Source: Ostrinia nubilalis
Taxonomy: Eukaryota > Arthropoda > Insecta > Lepidoptera > Crambidae
NCBI RefSeq assembly: GCF_963855985.1
Contig: NC_087113.1
Coordinates: 10,947,889-11,011,888 of the forward strand
Direction of reading: 5' to 3'
Length of the DNA stretch: 64,000 bases
Of the stretch, positions 12,701 to 23,428 are shown one piece after another (position 1 is the first letter of the stretch; the number at the start of each line of letters is the position of its first letter). The position numbers were made by a program, and so were the translations under genes. The notes below the pieces were generated by a model. It saw nothing but the letters and a program-made list of their open reading frames with translations, did no database searches and was not told the DNA's origin.

Positions 12701-13269
12701 ACGATGACATTTCGCTACAAGTTCATGATCCAGAAAGTGTAAAAATATAATAAATATAAGGGACTTTTTCCAGTTTTAGTTTAGACTATAGTTATGAAAA
12801 ATAATATTTTACATTGCCCTAGATTTAATGTTGTAGGGAATGAATTTTAAATACTTTAGCCGTTAAATATACGTATAGAACATACAATGTTTTTAAAACT
12901 GTATCATAATTTTTAAAGAGATAGGTATGAACAATGCAATCTTAATAACATAATAAATATTTGTAGTGTACATTTATTATTTAATTTTCATAATATTCGA
13001 AATTAACCTTGTCCGTCTGTTGGTTGTTTTCACTCCTAAATAGTTATTAAAATTATGCTCTTTTGTATAGAGATAAATAGTACATAGGAGAAAGACATGG
13101 TCTACCTTTTGTCTTTAAAGACTGTTTAGGTCAGTAAAGTTCGCGATCATAAGAGTACAATAAAATGTGTAACCAATAATAATAATTGTTTTTGTTTTGT
13201 TTCAGTAACGGCATCTCGGGCGAGGGCCTGATCGAGGCGGGCGAAGGCGATATGTTTGACATCGCATAA
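6794..13269 (+). CDS. Secreted acidic preproprotein with one Cys-pair module (gene 2; join 6794-7302, 13206-13269)
   Basis: Two exons encode 190 residues. Exon 1 ends AG before a GTGAGT donor at 7303. Exon 2 follows a pyrimidine tract and TTTCAG, and the phase-2 join completes a Ser codon. Residues 1-18 form a signal peptide. Residues 19-78 are acidic, Lys/Glu-rich. RVKR at 79-82 is a good furin-type site. Next comes an Asn-rich stretch with potential N-glycosylation sequons (92-94, 101-103), then the module NNGRYKC...YYRC with Cys 151 and 166. The tail is Gly/Glu-rich, ending MFDIA. The module matches those of genes 3 and 4, so this belongs to the same cluster; no family name is recognised. 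The intron is 5.9 kb only because a gypsy element landed 20 bp inside it; without the element it would be about 0.5 kb. AATAAA lies at 13291. Confidence 0.8.
7323..7583 (-). repeat. 3' LTR of gypsy element
   Basis: 261 bp, beginning TGTAGCGAAATG and ending GGCACCAAA in element sense. It reads identical to the LTR at 12459-12719. Boundaries were set by the flanking AGTT duplication. Confidence 0.9.
7584..7597 (-). other. Polypurine tract of gypsy element
   Basis: In element sense the sequence CGTGGGGGGGTGG directly abuts the 3' LTR. This is the expected plus-strand priming position. Confidence 0.7.
7863..11030 (-). CDS. pol: Gypsy Pol polyprotein: protease, RT, RNase H, integrase
   Basis: A 1,055-codon uninterrupted frame. 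Residue numbers here count from the ATG at 11030, but translation more likely enters by -1 frameshift from gag. Domains in order: aspartic protease with DTG (45-47); reverse transcriptase with YVDD (344-347); RNase H with acidic residues at 498, 539, 564 and 609; integrase HHCC zinc finger (His 686 and 690, Cys 720 and 723) and D,D(35)E core (Asp 752, Asp 811, Glu 847); then a GPY/F-like module near 960-990. All catalytic residues expected of the family are present. It copies the element RNA and inserts the cDNA into the genome. A stop at 11036-11034 lies just upstream in this frame, so the overlap with gag is only about 55 bp. Confidence 0.93.
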   Translation of the reverse strand: MYRTVFLDLFGKSRRQSVMATSDCSYTSRRLFITDKNSKVRFLLDTGSDLCIFPKKFLKIHHKPTGFQLSAANGSSINTYGCRTLILNFGLRRDFKWNFVIADVDMAIVGSDFLAYYNLLPDCRHKLLRDGSTGLTSPASVSSHHQQSVKAIFQNDSPFADLLREFPDLTRPPGLPTQVKHNTVHHILTTEGPPVSCRPRRLAPQKLLVAKKEFEEMVKCGIARPSNSPWASPLHLAPKKDSSWRPCGDYRALNARTIPDSYPVKHIGDFSHNLAGSTIFSTVDLAKAYHQIPVHPDDVCKTAIATPFGLYEFPLMSFGLRNAAQTFQRFVDEVVRGLNFCFAYVDDILIFSKSMSEHKEHLRILFQRLHDYGMVINPTKCVLGKKQVTFLGYTINAEGTLPPENRIKDLVDFPPPKTVQGLRRFLGMINFYRRFLPNAAQHQAPLIDALTAIGGKGAKPFIWSSELLQHFEACKKSLSSVALLAHPHQEASLGLFTDASSSHVGACLQQKVNREWQPLAFFSKKLTPKQAALPAYYRELLAVYESVQHFRHILEVQHATVYTDHKPLLYAFTQRREKLPPPQLNQLSFIAQFTTDIQYVKGQDNVVADALSRVDAIALGQDFESLEKSQESDAELANLLQNGSSLKLSKVAVPGTNTKIYCDMSTGKPRPFLTPSFRRATFNHLHNLSHPGTSATARLVSDRYVWPGMNKDCRQWSRECLACQKCKVTRHVFSPLETFSTPTARFRHIHIDIIGPMPISNGYSYCLTAIDRFSRWPEAFPMVGITAEEVSERLIHGWIARFGVPATITTDQGRQFESALFSKLMSITATKRIRTTSYHPQANGMVERLHRQLKAALMCHQDSWYRALPLVLLGIRSALKEDLECSSAELVYGEPLRLPGELLISDCSPKETSEEFIASLRSIMAAIRPTPATRHSNPRSFVFKDLEKSTHIFLRDDTVRRSLQPPYTGPYKVLKRNNKTITIDVSGKEQEVSIDRTKPAYISSDFNSSLLKPTTPIPNKPSVSMQPPSPVGTLPQQPITTRSGRKVRFKTILDL
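10976..11881 (-). CDS. gag: Gypsy Gag protein with CHCC finger
   Basis: 301 residues. A Leu/Gln/Asn-rich coiled-coil-like N terminus (about 4-32) precedes a retrotransposon capsid region (about 48-215, around the conserved PxxWF and LRxLAG-like segments). An Arg/Ser-rich stretch follows (about 248-268). The nucleocapsid finger reads C272-x2-H275-x9-C285-x3-C289, which is the CHCC order of the CsRn1/Kabuki clade rather than the usual CCHC. Gag forms the particle that packages element RNA. The start is the first ATG after the leader. The C terminus overlaps pol in the -1 frame. Confidence 0.9.
   Translation of the reverse strand: MAEFKELQDRLEELLVQNNALLQQNADLQNRLSAQPSADPPQVSDVPKSLAISPKLAPFWVDRPAAWFAHIEAQFALSQISADETKYNYVVAQIDSRLANEVEDLVTNPPPKGQRYDWIKREMISRFSISEVQRVRQLISGEEIGDRKPTQFLRHLRSLAGKTLSDDTILRELWLHRLPFNIQAILATQAELPLDKIAEIADKIIEVSPITVSAVKMPSQAFDLAEITSQLQTLTSQVAALSTQHKSRRDSSRSRSNSSSRASSSSRARPFCWYHYRFGPKAKKCIEPCSWTSSGNQDGNQ
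10994..11000 (-). promoter_or_regulatory. -1 ribosomal frameshift slip site GGGAAAT
   Basis: In gag frame the heptamer reads G GGA AAT, a canonical X XXY YYZ arrangement, 15 nt before the gag stop codon and within the short gag/pol overlap (11033-10979). Slipping back one base enters the pol frame directly. I did not fold the downstream RNA. Confidence 0.75.
12442..12457 (-). other. Primer-binding site, tRNA-Trp type
   Basis: In element sense TGGTGACCCCGACG begins one base after the 5' LTR. Fourteen bases are complementary to the 3' end of animal tRNA-Trp (known from recall). Use of tRNA-Trp is typical of the CsRn1 clade. Confidence 0.75.
12459..12719 (-). repeat. 5' LTR of gypsy element
   Basis: 261 bp, reading identical to 7323-7583. 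It is followed on the plus strand by the second copy of the AGTT duplication. Confidence 0.9.
13206..13269 (+). CDS. Gene 2, exon 2
   Basis: Follows TTTTGTTTTGTTTCAG. It encodes the last 21 residues, ending MFDIA and TAA. It is markedly GC-rich (GGCGAGGGCCTG-type codons) next to AT-rich exon 1, an odd contrast for one gene. The phase matches the exon 1 donor exactly. Confidence 0.75.
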
Positions 13270-13290
13270 CATTATTTTAATGTAGTTAAT

Positions 13291-13296
13291 AATAAA
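13291..13296 (+). terminator. Polyadenylation signal, gene 2
   Basis: AATAAA begins 22 bp after the stop codon, in a T-rich context. Confidence 0.6.
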
Positions 13297-13446
13297 TTAT
13301 TTATAAATATATCATTGTTATTTTATTTTGCAATTTAAAATTCAAAACTATTTAGTACTTAGGTCCTTTCCAGGGTACTTGAACACGTCCAAAATACAGC
13401 ATGCCTCTACTTTTAGATAATATTTATTTATTCGAACTCAGCATCT

Positions 13447-13564
13447 CTAAGAATGGGTTCCACCATGTTAATTTTACTTTGACAAACGTCAAAAATCTGT
13501 CTAACTCCATGCAAAAATACCGGTTATAGAACAGTTAAAGTTAGATGGTGCAACTCACCCTAAG
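13447..13564. repeat. MITE, GGTTGCACCAT/ATGGTGCAAC family
   Basis: The palindromic ends flank an inner TTTGACAAACGTCAAAAATC. A better preserved copy of the same family is at 53544-53669. Confidence 0.65.
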
Positions 13565-14415
13565 AGCACCTAAGCATCTGCTGGGAGGTATTAGACAATT
13601 TTATCTTACTGACATACCTACCTTTTTTTGGGGAAAAATGCATTAAATTGCAAACCTGCGGGAACAGATTTGATAAGTTATGTAGGGCTCACCAAGTCAT
13701 AAAGACAAGGTACTCCCACTAAAAATACGAGGACCAGTGTATTATGAGGTAAGGAACTGTGGGATTCTGGACAAAGCCTTCCCTACCACAGTCCACCTGG
13801 GATCTATCATCTAGGAGCACACGTTGTTCCCTTCCGACGGCGGACTGACATGACGTGACCTTATTCAAAAGACAAAGCAATGGCTTCTGTGAGCGATATT
13901 ACTATTAATATTTCACAAGGCGTTTAGTCACCATTGTGCAAACGCAAGTAAAACATTAACATTAACTACTTAGTATCCTTGGTGGCATACAAGTAAATTA
14001 AATGCAGAAAGTAGTCTAACGCAGTCTAGTTTTCTTTAAATTTAACCTTTCTTAATGTACAGTAGATAGCACATAAATTACACTTTTGTTGCAAAATTGC
14101 CCTTTAGTACAATCATAATATCAAGCTTTCCCAGCCCAACAAGCCAGTGCGGCGTAGGGAGTGTCCATTTTTTGTTTCTGGTAATTTTGAAAGCATCATG
14201 CTTCTGCAGTGACGACTAAATGATCTACTGATGAAGTTTTACGCGTAACAAAACACACAAAGCTATAAACATTTTCGTCCCAAAATTAAGCAAGTTGAGA
14301 AGCTTGATTTGCCTTACACCTGTCATCGCAGTATACCGATTCATTGAAGGAAAAACTGCGAATCTTGAGATCGTGAAGTATTTTTTTTGCAATCTCAGAC
14401 GTTAAAAAATAGATT
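13565..14415. other. Intergenic stretch between genes 2 and 3
   Basis: No gene is supported. It is AT-rich, and I see no other repeat that I can define. Confidence 0.45.
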
Positions 14416-15000
14416 AAAACCTACCGATATTTACCTTCTTGTCCTATCTGCCTCTAAAATAATGACTCTAATTGCCTACTTGAGAAGTAAGTTTTGATTT
14501 AGTTTTCATGTAGAACTGTATTGGTATCGTATGAATATTGCTAAGACTGGCTTTAATTTGCTTGATAAAGTAAAAAATACCTAATTTAATAAATAAATAA
14601 ATACTAGTTTTTGCCCGCGGTTTCACCCGTGTGAATTTCTATTTATCTCTATATAAAATTTCATCGAAATCGATTTTATGACTCAAACATAAAAGGACAG
14701 TAAAACTTTCCATTCATCAGTATGTATTTCTAAAACAATGGGTAATCTGGCCTGTGGAATGGAGAAGAAGTGAAGTATATTTTGAATGTCTAAGAAACAT
14801 ACGACTAAATCTCGAATACTAACAATTCACAAACAGACATTCCTTGTAAATATAAGTTAAGGATAATGGTTTGGAATGACTCAACCAACTTTGCATGCAT
14901 CAAGCCCCATGTCTAAGGAAACAAACGTTATAATCATCATTAGAGGTAATATAAATAACCAGATCCATCGGCATACCTCATTTATGTTACAATCGTCACC
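14416..15000 (+). promoter_or_regulatory. Duplicated upstream region of gene 3 with TATA box and TGACTCA
   Basis: Alignable by eye with 23645-24563 upstream of gene 4, so the duplication unit included the promoter. TGACTCA (14877-14883, bZIP/AP-1 type) sits 73 bp before TATAAATA (14950-14957), which starts 51 bp before the ATG. The region also contains a copy of the lepidopteran GCCCGCGG dispersed core at 14606-14640. Confidence 0.6.
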
Positions 15001-18000
15001 ATGCTTGCACGCGTTGGTCTTATAGTGTGTGTTGGGATATTCCTAACGTGTGCGAGTCCTGTGCCTCAAGAAAACAATGACCCAGATGTTGTAGACCGAA
15101 CACCAGCACTAGATATATTTGAAGAACAAACGACTGAGATAGCCACTGAAGACCCACTTGCAAATGGTGATCAGGCAAGCAATCCGTCAGTCGCTCAAGA
15201 GGGTGGAAATGAAAACGAAGCTGAATCGAACACTGAAGTAAATGAGACTGCTAACAATAATGAGGGCAATGAAACTGAATCTGAGCCTGAGAACAGTAAA
15301 AACGATGAAGGGTCAGAATCAGGAGCTGGAACTAATGAGCCTCCTATTGAAGACAGCGACTCAAAATCTGAAAGTAATGAAAATGATTCAGGAAATGCAC
15401 ATGAAGACCCAGTTCATGGAAGTGATGAAGACGACTCAGAAGATGATGATGAACATAACGATTCAGATGAGGACCACGCCGTGGCATGGTCCTCATCCGT
15501 GGATGATGAACATCAAATTAATTTGAATGTCATAGAATTAAACGATGTCACTTTAAGGGTTTACAAAACATCGGAGAATCCTGAGTATTTCATGTGCCAA
15601 GAAATTAAGAGGCAAGACAAGATTTTAGAAAAAATTTGCTACATTTCATCACCACCTCCGTAAGTAATGGAAGTATAAAATACACTCGGCATCAAATAAA
15701 TCGCACCTCTCGCGACAAGCACTTTCAAACGTATGCATCCCCACTTCCTACCAATATTGGCACCGTTTAAAAGCCTAGTTCTAAACTTCATTTCATTAAA
15801 GGAAAGGTTTTTACTCCAAAAATGTGTCTTTAGAAGGATCCAGAGTCACTTCTTCAAAAATTGGTAGTTACGCTTGTGTCAACTTTTATGGTTATAAAAC
15901 TGTTAGGTTGTGAAATGAAACACTCTTGTAGGTTGTTCTAACTTGTATTTCAGCACCACTGATTTACACAATTCCGACATTATGACGTCATCTTAATAGT
16001 ACCTCTTGCTTTGAACGCTCAAATCGAACTGACTGTCCAGCGGCATGCCAGCGATAAGGTAACTTCCCCTTCCATCAGTGAAAGTCGACCGGTTCAAAAC
16101 GACTTATCGACGGCATGCTCCGGAACTAGTCAAATGCAATACTTATTTCATAATTAGCTGTTTTCTTAATTTTTAAAATACTAAAAAGTATACAATAAAA
16201 ATCTAAAATAATTAAATTAAATAATAAATATGAAATAATTGGATTTAATACAAAATAAATTCTAAAATCATTCTAATGTCTGCAAAATGCCTAGGAAGTA
16301 ATCAAATAAAGTATTTTAATTTAATAATGGGTTTTTGGGTTCTTCTAAAATACAATACAAATACTAAAATTGTTGCAATAACTATTTAAAAGTAACCAAT
16401 ACTCGTATAAAATACAATATAAATTCTAAAATCATTACATTCGGCCATCCGACACCGTGATGCCTCCCGCCCGGCATTCACGTCTAATAAGGATTTATTC
16501 TAAAATCATTAATATTACTTTTCAAACAATATTACAATATGAAGCATATATAGTAGAATGATAAACAATTCTATGACAACTTGTTAACAAGTGTTTTAAC
16601 ATTAATAATGCATTTTAGAAACTATTCTTCATATTAAACCAGTAACAAATGTTAAGGGAGAAAAATCTTGTAGGCACTTATACACACTATACATTTTCAC
16701 CTAATCTATATTATTCGTAATGACTTATTTTATAACCGATAACGGATATTTGCATGAAATTCAGATATTAATCGTTTTACTTTATAATTTTCTCAAATCT
16801 ACCATATCGAATATATTGGAAACTTCTCTTTTTAAATCCAAATTTTTATTTCACATAAATACACGTCCATTAGATGTTAGTACATAATCAATTTAATTAC
16901 AGTGTATCTTGCCATGACTGCCATGTGAAAGTTATTAAGTTTATAAGAACATGTCAAAACGTTAATATTAAGTATATCCAATTATATCCATTTGTAACCG
17001 TAATCTGGCAAATAATGAATTATGGTCACGATTTATGATTAACACTAAAGGTACTTTCGTCAGAATTATGTATTCCTAAGGCCTTAACATAATTTTCTTC
17101 TTTACAAATTTTCCAAGTTTTTGAAACCAATAGGTACAATTACAGTGTCCTTTGTATTATGTGTTTCTGAATGTCTGTGATGCTCGATTTCATCACGATA
17201 AGCGCAACATATTTGCCATCTAGCTGTACGTGGGACCACTAAAAATAATTTGATAACCTTACTGTATCTGCTATTTGAAGAGATTACGATGTTTGGATGG
17301 GTTGTCGTCAGAATCTATGACTGAATTTTGGTATTTGGACTATTCGCGGAACTAAATTTCTTCTCCTTTTTTTTAACGTGGTTCTTAAGGCAGCATAACC
17401 AGTAGAAACTTTTAAGTCGTAAAAGACATACCTTTTTTTTTAGCACACACACCACAGCTAGTGTCTCTAACTCATAGAAGTTGTCTTTCATTGAAGATGT
17501 CTTTCCTCAGGGGTCGTCTGTCTGTGGGTCGACTAAAGTAAGTGACTGCTACAGAACTTTGAAGACTTCTCTTTATCATCAAGATCTGACTTAAATATGA
17601 TTTAGAGTCCTGAATAATATTGATAATCATAGCATTGGATCAAGTTAGTCATCTATGGTTTTCTGAACCCTTTTCCCTTTTGTAATGAGATAAGTGGTAA
17701 TGGTGGTATTTGCACATTCTTTTTCATCCTGACATCAAAGATTGCACGTGTACGTCCTATCTCAGTCAGATTTATAGCAATACAATCGCGATAATTTCAC
17801 AAAAGAGTATAAAGCTTATCTAACTAACCAGAACATGTCGGAACTAAGTCCGGGCTTAGTCATAAAATCAGCTCTATCGAGAGTATCCATAGCTGAGGGG
17901 TCTTTTACAATTCGATTTACATGACATATTTTATTGGACATGCTCCAAAAAGCATTGAAGTAGCTATTAAAATATTTGCTTTAAGTGTTATTGGACTAGG

Positions 18001-21000
18001 AGACAAATTACCAAAAACGATTTCACCTTTGCCGTTGTGAATTAAAAAGGCTCTTTTAAACACCCGGTACTTGGCCCCCTGTTTAATTTACATACATAAC
18101 ATACAAAACAAACAACTGTGACAAACAAAATTCCACGCGGAAGAACCCTCGGAGGAAAGCTATTCGCATTATAAAATATCACTTGAAAATATAGAACCGC
18201 CTAAGGCGGGAATCGAACCCACGGCCTTAAGCTCGCCAGGTGTCAAGTTATTTTAAAAATTTAAATCGAAAGGCAACTGTAAACGCCAGAAACTATCCTC
18301 TGTAAAACTAGAAATTTATGTTAACTGGTATTCACTTGTGTCCGTCATTTTCGTGGCTCTCGAAAATATTTTGACCAGGAATTTAATGTCAGTATTCAAA
18401 ACCGTGAGAAATTGCAGTTGCGTGAAGTTTTGACCAATAGACGTGTTGACACCGCCAGTTAATTGACGTACTTTTAAAAACTGTTAAATCAAACTCCCAT
18501 AGATTTCGTATGGCACGACAAGCAAGTGACGTCGCTATTTTGTGAATTTAATCAAACTACTTTTCTTAATTACAATCCGACCAAAAATGATAATTTACAG
18601 GTCATTTCAGATTAATTAAGCTTTCAAGATCAGAATGTCTTTAATAAATTGTAATATCGAATCAATATCGGTGTCAAATCGTCCATTGTCAGTGAAGTCT
18701 GCTATACATCATCAATCACTAACACTTCTATAACAGCGTCAATCTCATCAACATTTTTGTTTATATTAGCTCTATACTTAGAGGTATGACTGATGATTGA
18801 CCACAACTTTTACAATTGGAATTGATATTGAAATGATGTGCCAAACTATACTTAGTTTCAGCATCGGTTTTGCGTCAACAAGTGCACTCACTACCAACAC
18901 TTAAAAGGATTTTTCATTTACCAAAACAGTCTCATAGATTTTTTTTGTCATAAAAATAATTACGTAAACTGTTCATCCTTTCAAGTATAAGGATTCAAAA
19001 TTTTCCTCTAACAGACGTCCGTAGTTCTCTTAGCTAAGCCAATTAACTTTTGCAATGTCTAAGTCAAAGACAAAATTCTCTTATTTGCATTAGCTATTAT
19101 AATAGCGCTCACAAAATTGTCATAAAATGAAAGACTACTAAAAGAAAAACTTTAAACTTCTGCTCATTATGGAACCTTGACGTTTCATATCTTTTGCTCT
19201 ACCAAAAAAATGACTAACCTAACCTATGAAACCTTGGTACAGGTACTAAGTTCTTTTTATAGTTACAAATTGCATGACTTTTTTTTATGACTTCTTACAG
19301 TAATATAATATTGTGTTTATTTGAGCTCGCTAACTGATGTAGTTCTTTGAGAAAACTAAATTAGAAGAAAAAGCTTAATTCAACTAGAAACTACCTATCT
19401 AGGTCAGACTAATGTAATCAGAGGTCAGAATAATTCGAAATATATTTTTGAAGTGGAATTATAGATCTATAGACAAGATATTGTACTTGGCAAAAGAACC
19501 TACCGAAAGTCCGAACCGACGACAATTTTAAAATAAACGAATCATTAATTAATTCACTTTACTTGTGTAAAAATATTTAAAAAAATATTTTTTTTTAGCA
19601 CATTTACTTTAACGTTAATTTAAACGTTATGATCGAATACTTTATCATTACCTTTAATTATTACTATTAAAGATTTACTACATAAGCTAATATTCCCATT
19701 TTACTGTAGGTATGCGTAATATTTCATAATGTGTGCGCAATAAAAAAAAACTACCAATAAAAAAATAGGCACTTTTCTTCACTAGAGTCTACCAGAAATT
19801 TTACGAACCTCATGTGGCACTGCTCTTTCAGTAGAGCTGGAAGAAGATGAGCTCCTTCGCGTATTTTTCTTCAACCTTGGCCCCATAGAAGACGATCGTG
19901 GTGGCGCCTTCTTACTGGACGACGACGACAGCTTCGTCCGCTTAGCACGCTTATTTCATCGTCAGCTGACGGGTGTCCCTGGCGGCATACGAGCTCCGTC
20001 TTCAGTAGCCGTTGTACTCAACTGTGAAATAAAGTACTCGACGAAATAAACTGTGTCTGACCAGCATCAACTCAACATCATATGGAAGCTATGTTCATGT
20101 TATATTAAGCAAAAGTTTGATTTGTGTCTTTTCCAAAAATCTAAATCTCAAAAATAAATCTAAAAAAAATCTTTTGTTTGACAGTTAATATTATGCTCCC
20201 TGAGCAAAGTGTGGTAAAATACCATTGTGACATGTTTCTATTATACATATGCATCACAAATAAAGATTTTGTATTTATACTTGTATTTTATTCAGTGCGA
20301 CCTTCACACACAACTCATGTGACAACTGGACGGCTTGCTTGTTATGTCAGTAATAGAAGGCTTTTCATTCTAGAGACTATCCTAAACAATGGGGCCCTTA
20401 AGGCGCATCTAGCCTGATAAACTGGAGGCGCGTCTAGCCTCGTCATACTCAGTCATAGTCCAAGGCGCATGTAGCCTGATGAAACTGGAGGCACGTCTAG
20501 CCTCGTTATACTAAGTCACAGTCATAGTCCAAGGCACATCTAGCCTAATAAACTGGAGGCGCGTCTAGCCTCGTTATATTTAGTCATATTCAAAAGCGCA
20601 TCTAGCCTGATAAACTGGAGGAGTGTCTAGCCTCGTTATACTAAGTCATAGTCATAGTTCATAGTCATAGTTAGTCAAAGTCAAAGTCAAAGCCAAAGCC
20701 AAAGTCAAAATATCTTTATTTGTTTAGTAGACTAATAGCACTTACAAATCGTCAAATATTTTGCTCATAAGGAGCCTCTACATGTCTCATACTTAGTCAT
20801 AGTCAATGAGGCATCTAGCCTGATAAACTGGAGGCACGTCTACCCTCGTTATACTAAGTCATAGCCATAGTCTAAGGCACATCTAGCCTTATAACCTGGA
20901 GGCGCGTCTAGCCTCGATATACTAAGTCAGTCATGGTCATAGTCATAGTCTAAGGCGCATCTAGCCTTGTTATACTTAGTCATAGTCAAAGGCGCATCTA

Positions 21001-23267
21001 GCCTGGTAAACTGGAGGCGCGTCTAGCCTCGTTATACTAAGTCTTAGTCATGGTCAAAGTCATAGTCATAGTCTAAGGCGCATCTAGCCTATTAAACTGG
21101 AGGCGCGTCTAGCCTCGTTGTACTGAGTCATAGTCAAAGGCGCATCTAGCCTCGTTGTACTGAGTCATAGTCAAAGGCGCATCTAGACTTGTAATACTTA
21201 GTCATAGTCAAAGGCGCATCTAGCCTTGTTATTCTAAGTCAGTTATACTAAGTCTTAGTCATGGTCAAAGTCATAGTCTAAGGCGCATCTAGCCTATTAA
21301 ACTGGAGGCGCGTCTAGCCTCGTTGTACTGAGTCATAGTCCAAGGCGCATCTAGCCTTGTAATACTTAGTCATAGTCAAAGGCGTATCTAGCCTGATAAA
21401 CTGGAGGTGCGTCATGGTCATAGTCATAGTCTTAGTCATAGTCTAAGTCTCATCTAGCCTGATAAACTGAAGGCGCGTCTAGCCTCGTTTTAAAAATAAC
21501 TATTTCATGCATTAAACGAAATATTCATACGTTTTTCTACTTGAACTTTTAAAATCAATTACTTTTTAACCAAATAAATAAAAACGTACCTTATGAGCTG
21601 TAGATCACGTACCACTTCTGAGTTGAAATGAAACACTCTTGTAGGTTGTTCTAACTTGTATTTCAGCACCACTGATTTACACAATTCCGACATTATGACG
21701 TCATCTTAATAGTACCTCTTGCTTTGAACGCTCAAATCGAACTGACTGTCCAGCGGCATGCCAGCGATAAGGTAACTTCCCCTTCCATCAGTGAAAGTCG
21801 ACCGGTTCAAAACGACTTATCGACGGCATGCTCCGGAACTAGTCAAATGCAATACTTATTTCATAATTAGCTGTTTTCTTAATTTTTAAAATACTAAAAA
21901 GTATACAATAAAAATCTAAAATAATTAAATTAAATAATAAATATGAAATAATTGGATTTAATACAAAATAAATTCTAAAATCATTCTAATGTCTGCAAAA
22001 TGCCTAGGAAGTAATCAAATAAAGTATTTTAATTTAATAATGGGTTTTTGGGTTCTTCTAAAATACAATACAAATACTAAAATTGTTGCAATAACTATTT
22101 AAAAGTAACCAATACTCGTATAAAATACAATATAAATTCTAAAATCATTACAGTTGCAATTAATCGCTATCCATCTGTTAAAGAGGATACGTGAGATCAT
22201 TATTTGGTTTTATAACCATAAAAATTGGTGTAATTGATCCCAGAGGTATGCCCAAAGTGAGGTCTTTTTTCAAGTCACATTTATGTTAATGTTAATCATT
22301 TATTAAGAAATAAAATGTGTTTTTCTGTAAGGATATTTATTTATTGGGCTTTCTAATAACACCAATATTGTTGGGGCACCATGATTGTGTCAGAAGAAAA
22401 TCTTTGAAGTTCGCGTCGCGGAAGGTGCGGTTTATTTGATGTTGAGTGTATTATCGCATTTAAATAAGTAGGGATAGTTACATCACATAATCATCTTACT
22501 TGAATACTAGTAAGTTTGTAACTAACTTGTTAATATGAACTTTAGCCCGTGATGAAAAGATACATGTCTTCTTGCTTTGTATTCTTTATTTTGAGGTAGT
22601 TGGGATTGAATTCCCTCTACCTACTGGATGCAAATCTTTATAAATAAGAAGTCTTAAATTGGTTAATTGGATAACTGATTAAATATATCTAAAATCAGTT
22701 AACAAGCTAGAATTAACTTCTAGAATTAATTGTTTTCTTTCAGGTTTTTCTTTAATTTCCATCCGAGGGAGCAAGTGTCGGTATTCCGTCAACATACAAA
22801 TGGCCAAGACTTCATTTGTCAGGATATAACAACCCTTCTATCAGGATCACTTCAAGTCCTATGCGCTTCGTAAGTATAAGTATTTTTACAATTACTTCTA
22901 ATACAAGAATATGGATACACTACATTTTAAATAAACAACTTGGAAAAATCGAACTGTCTAAGGCGGGACTCGAGCCCATGACCAACTGAGTTACTTAGAC
23001 ACTGGATGAACCTGTCGAAATTTTCAAGTATAATACACTGTTATGGCCGCGTTTTATTTCATCAATGTTGGGTAGTACTACTTTCAATACTCAATATATA
23101 GTACCACTTATGGCTATACTGTTGTTGTTATGATTTACATTATCTACAATTTATTTACTTAAATTGATTCGATATATGTATTTTTATATTACAGAAATAA
23201 GGAACACTATTTCAAGCAATCGTATGGTCTCAAGAAATTTATCGTATATCATAAGAAATCATCATAA
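15001..23267 (+). CDS. Secreted acidic protein with two Cys-pair modules (gene 3; join 15001-15659, 22744-22869, 23195-23267)
   Basis: Three exons encode 285 residues. A signal peptide (about 1-18, ending LTCAS) is followed by about 150 residues rich in Glu, Asp, Asn and Ser, including a nearly pure Asp/Glu/Ser/His stretch near 140-158. Module 1 ends exon 1 (Cys 199 and 213 around CQEI). Module 2 is all of exon 2 (NGQDFIC...LQVLCAS, Cys 245 and 260). The tail is short and basic. Donors are GTAAGT after 15659 and 22869; both introns are phase 2, and every join keeps the frame. Gene 4 is a tandem paralogue with the same structure, which confirms the exon calls. Intron 1 is 7.1 kb because a non-autonomous LTR element sits in it. 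AATAAA lies at 23429. Function unknown; secretion and possible disulfide-bonded modules are inferred. Confidence 0.85.
15911..16439. repeat. LTR (left) of non-autonomous element
   Basis: 529 bp with TG...CA termini. It contains AATAAA within its AT-rich right half on the plus strand. It reads identical to 21624-22152. Confidence 0.88.
18190..18245 (-). repeat. tRNA-like 3' half
   Basis: The minus strand contains GTGGGTTCGATTCCCGCC (T arm and B box) and CTTAGGC, preceded on the plus strand by ACTTGAAAA. Related copies are at 22943-23020 and 46984-47175. It is a fragment, not a tRNA gene. Confidence 0.5.
19782..20025 (-). pseudogene. Decayed Lys/Arg/Ser-rich coding remnant
   Basis: The minus strand reads as a coding-like segment with MPPGTPVS, then KRAKRTKLSSSSSKK, then a Ser run and a final stop at 19784-19782. 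Two in-frame stops fall just after MPPGTPVS. It resembles a basic tail of a retroelement or host nuclear protein, but I cannot name it. It lies inside the non-autonomous LTR element, so it may be captured or leftover sequence. Confidence 0.3.
20398..21490 (+). repeat. Complex tandem array of GGCGC[AG]TCTAGCCT units
   Basis: About 1.1 kb of alternating blocks: AAGGCGCATCTAGCCTGATAA, then CTGGAGGCGCGTCTAGCCTC, then variable numbers of AGTCATAGTC. Many units are partial, reordered or lack one block. The array is interrupted at 20665-20805 by a LINE tail. It lies near the right end of the non-autonomous LTR element. Confidence 0.85.
20665..20805 (-). repeat. LINE 3' tail inserted in the tandem array
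   Basis: Same family as 186-395. The plus strand starts with a run of AGTCAAA-like heptamers (the tail), then the sequence around CTTTATTTGTTTAGTAGAC and ACAAATCGTCAAAT. Confidence 0.6.
21624..22152. repeat. LTR (right) of non-autonomous element
   Basis: 529 bp, reading identical to 15911-16439. It is followed by the second GTTG duplication. Confidence 0.88.
22744..22869 (+). CDS. Gene 3, exon 2 (one complete module)
   Basis: A 126-bp symmetrical phase 2-2 exon between TTTCTTTCAG and GTAAGT. It encodes one module with NGQDFIC, QDI and LQVLCA. Length and phase parallel the 135-bp exon 2 of gene 4. Confidence 0.85.
22943..23020 (-). repeat. tRNA-like fragment in gene 3 intron 2
   Basis: The minus strand has TCATCCAGTGTCTAAGTAAC, a D-arm, then directly the T arm (GGGCTCGAGTCCCGCC); the anticodon arm is missing. 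It shares flanks with the tRNA-like pair at 46984-47175. Confidence 0.5.
23195..23267 (+). CDS. Gene 3, exon 3
   Basis: Follows TTTTTATATTACAG. It encodes 24 residues, basic (KQSYGLKKFIVYHKKSS), to TAA. Its start (A AAT) matches the exon 3 start of gene 4 (A AAT GAG), although the remaining sequence has diverged. Confidence 0.8.
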
Positions 23268-23428
23268 ATTATTTATTGGGATAATAATTCACAAACCCAA
23301 TTTATTCTTTCTTAAACCATATTGGTAGGCACCTATGTAAATTAAATCTTAAATACCAAACATACTATTTTGTTGTTATATCTTATATTAAAGTAACATA
23401 AAATAATAATATCAGTGTTACCTTTTAA

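Larger units (their letters stand above)
7323..12719 (-). mobile_element. Intact Ty3/gypsy LTR retrotransposon, CsRn1/Kabuki type
   Basis: A 5,397-bp element on the minus strand inside gene 2's intron. Its two 261-bp LTRs read identical and are flanked by the 4-bp duplication AGTT (7319-7322 and 12720-12723). Order in element sense: 5' LTR, tRNA-Trp-type primer site, gag, pol in the -1 frame, G-rich polypurine tract, 3' LTR. There is no env-like frame. The CHCC Gag finger and tRNA-Trp primer are hallmarks of the CsRn1 clade, to which Bombyx Kabuki belongs. All pol domains look uninterrupted, so insertion is recent and the copy may be competent; that last point is inference. Confidence 0.92.
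15911..22152. mobile_element. Large non-autonomous LTR retrotransposon in gene 3 intron 1
   Basis: The 529-bp direct repeats at 15911-16439 and 21624-22152 read identical. They begin TGAAATGAAACACTC and end AAAATCATTACA (TG...CA). They are flanked by the 4-bp duplication GTTG (15907-15910 and 22153-22156). The 5.2-kb interior has no gag or pol frame. It holds a tRNA-like fragment, a decayed coding remnant on the minus strand, and a 1.1-kb tandem array. I found no convincing primer site on either strand, so orientation is left open. It must have been moved by a partner element in trans (inference). Confidence 0.88.

Noticed and set aside
20398..21490. CRISPR-like array
   Set aside because: Eukaryotic context, blocks of unequal length and order, no unique spacers; it is a satellite-type tandem repeat.
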